DNA of 6,188 nt from Planctomycetota bacterium. GTDB lineage: Bacteria; Planctomycetota; Phycisphaerae; Sedimentisphaerales; Anaerobacaceae. The notes below the pieces were generated by a model. That model was not told the origin of the DNA. It worked only from the letters and a program-made list of their open reading frames with translations, and searched no databases. Location: assembly GCA_022567055.1 (NCBI GenBank), contig JADFHU010000361.1, positions 1 through 6,188 on the forward strand. The letters run 5' to 3'. This document shows positions 6,090 to 6,188 of this stretch, one piece after another (the stretch's first letter is position 1; every line of letters starts with the position of its first letter). The translations under genes and the position numbers were made by a program.

Positions 6090-6188
6090 GATGGAGCCTG
6101 ACGCCGTCCAGAGGGAAAATAAGTCGCTCGAATGCAGACTCATTTTGCATAGGTGCTCTTAGTCGATTCTTCCCACCGAGACACGATC

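Noticed and set aside
5931..6143. Longer - strand frame in the region upstream of the propeller gene (70 codons).
   Set aside because: It runs into the propeller start region in another frame, has odd Arg/Ser-rich composition, and the propeller gene's own AGGAGG lies within it.

Overview
The window looks like an ordinary bacterial chromosomal segment with moderately high GC. It carries five recognisable genes or gene parts and one doubtful small frame. The organism is most likely a member of the Planctomycetota or a related phylum (Verrucomicrobiota and Acidobacteriota are alternatives). This rests on the style of the DNA polymerase I N-terminus (an IDGHAHIYSAYFAP start followed by LTSPSGEPTKATF) and on a secreted PQQ-like propeller beginning NWPAFRG. 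It is inference from remembered family resemblance; no search was run.

Layout: at the left edge, the first 508 residues of DNA polymerase I (polA) run leftward out of the window. Divergent from it, across 141 bases, is a secreted PHP-domain phosphodiesterase of the Sb-PDE type on the + strand. The divergent gap holds two well-formed sigma70-like promoters back to back. The polA promoter lies so close to the ATG that the message should have essentially no leader. The phosphodiesterase gene ends in a convergent gap with a weak possible terminator.

Everything from there to the right edge is on the - strand. In order of transcription it is a secreted eight-bladed PQQ-like beta-propeller protein, a cysteine synthase that has lost its N-terminal half, an NADP-type short-chain dehydrogenase/reductase (SDR), and a small open frame directly behind the SDR that appears to have lost its start through a one-base frameshift. 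The last 254 bases hold two perfect short inverted repeats in the leader of the propeller gene.

The genes do not form an obvious pathway. polA is housekeeping, the phosphodiesterase and propeller are exported, and the SDR is a generic oxidoreductase. The broken cysteine synthase and the frameshifted small frame suggest a segment that has undergone local rearrangement or decay. I found no CRISPR array, tRNA, rRNA, transposase or defence system, and nothing that amounts to a new biological system. The most worthwhile signals are the predicted leaderless polA message, the decapitated cysteine synthase, and the small frame behind the SDR.
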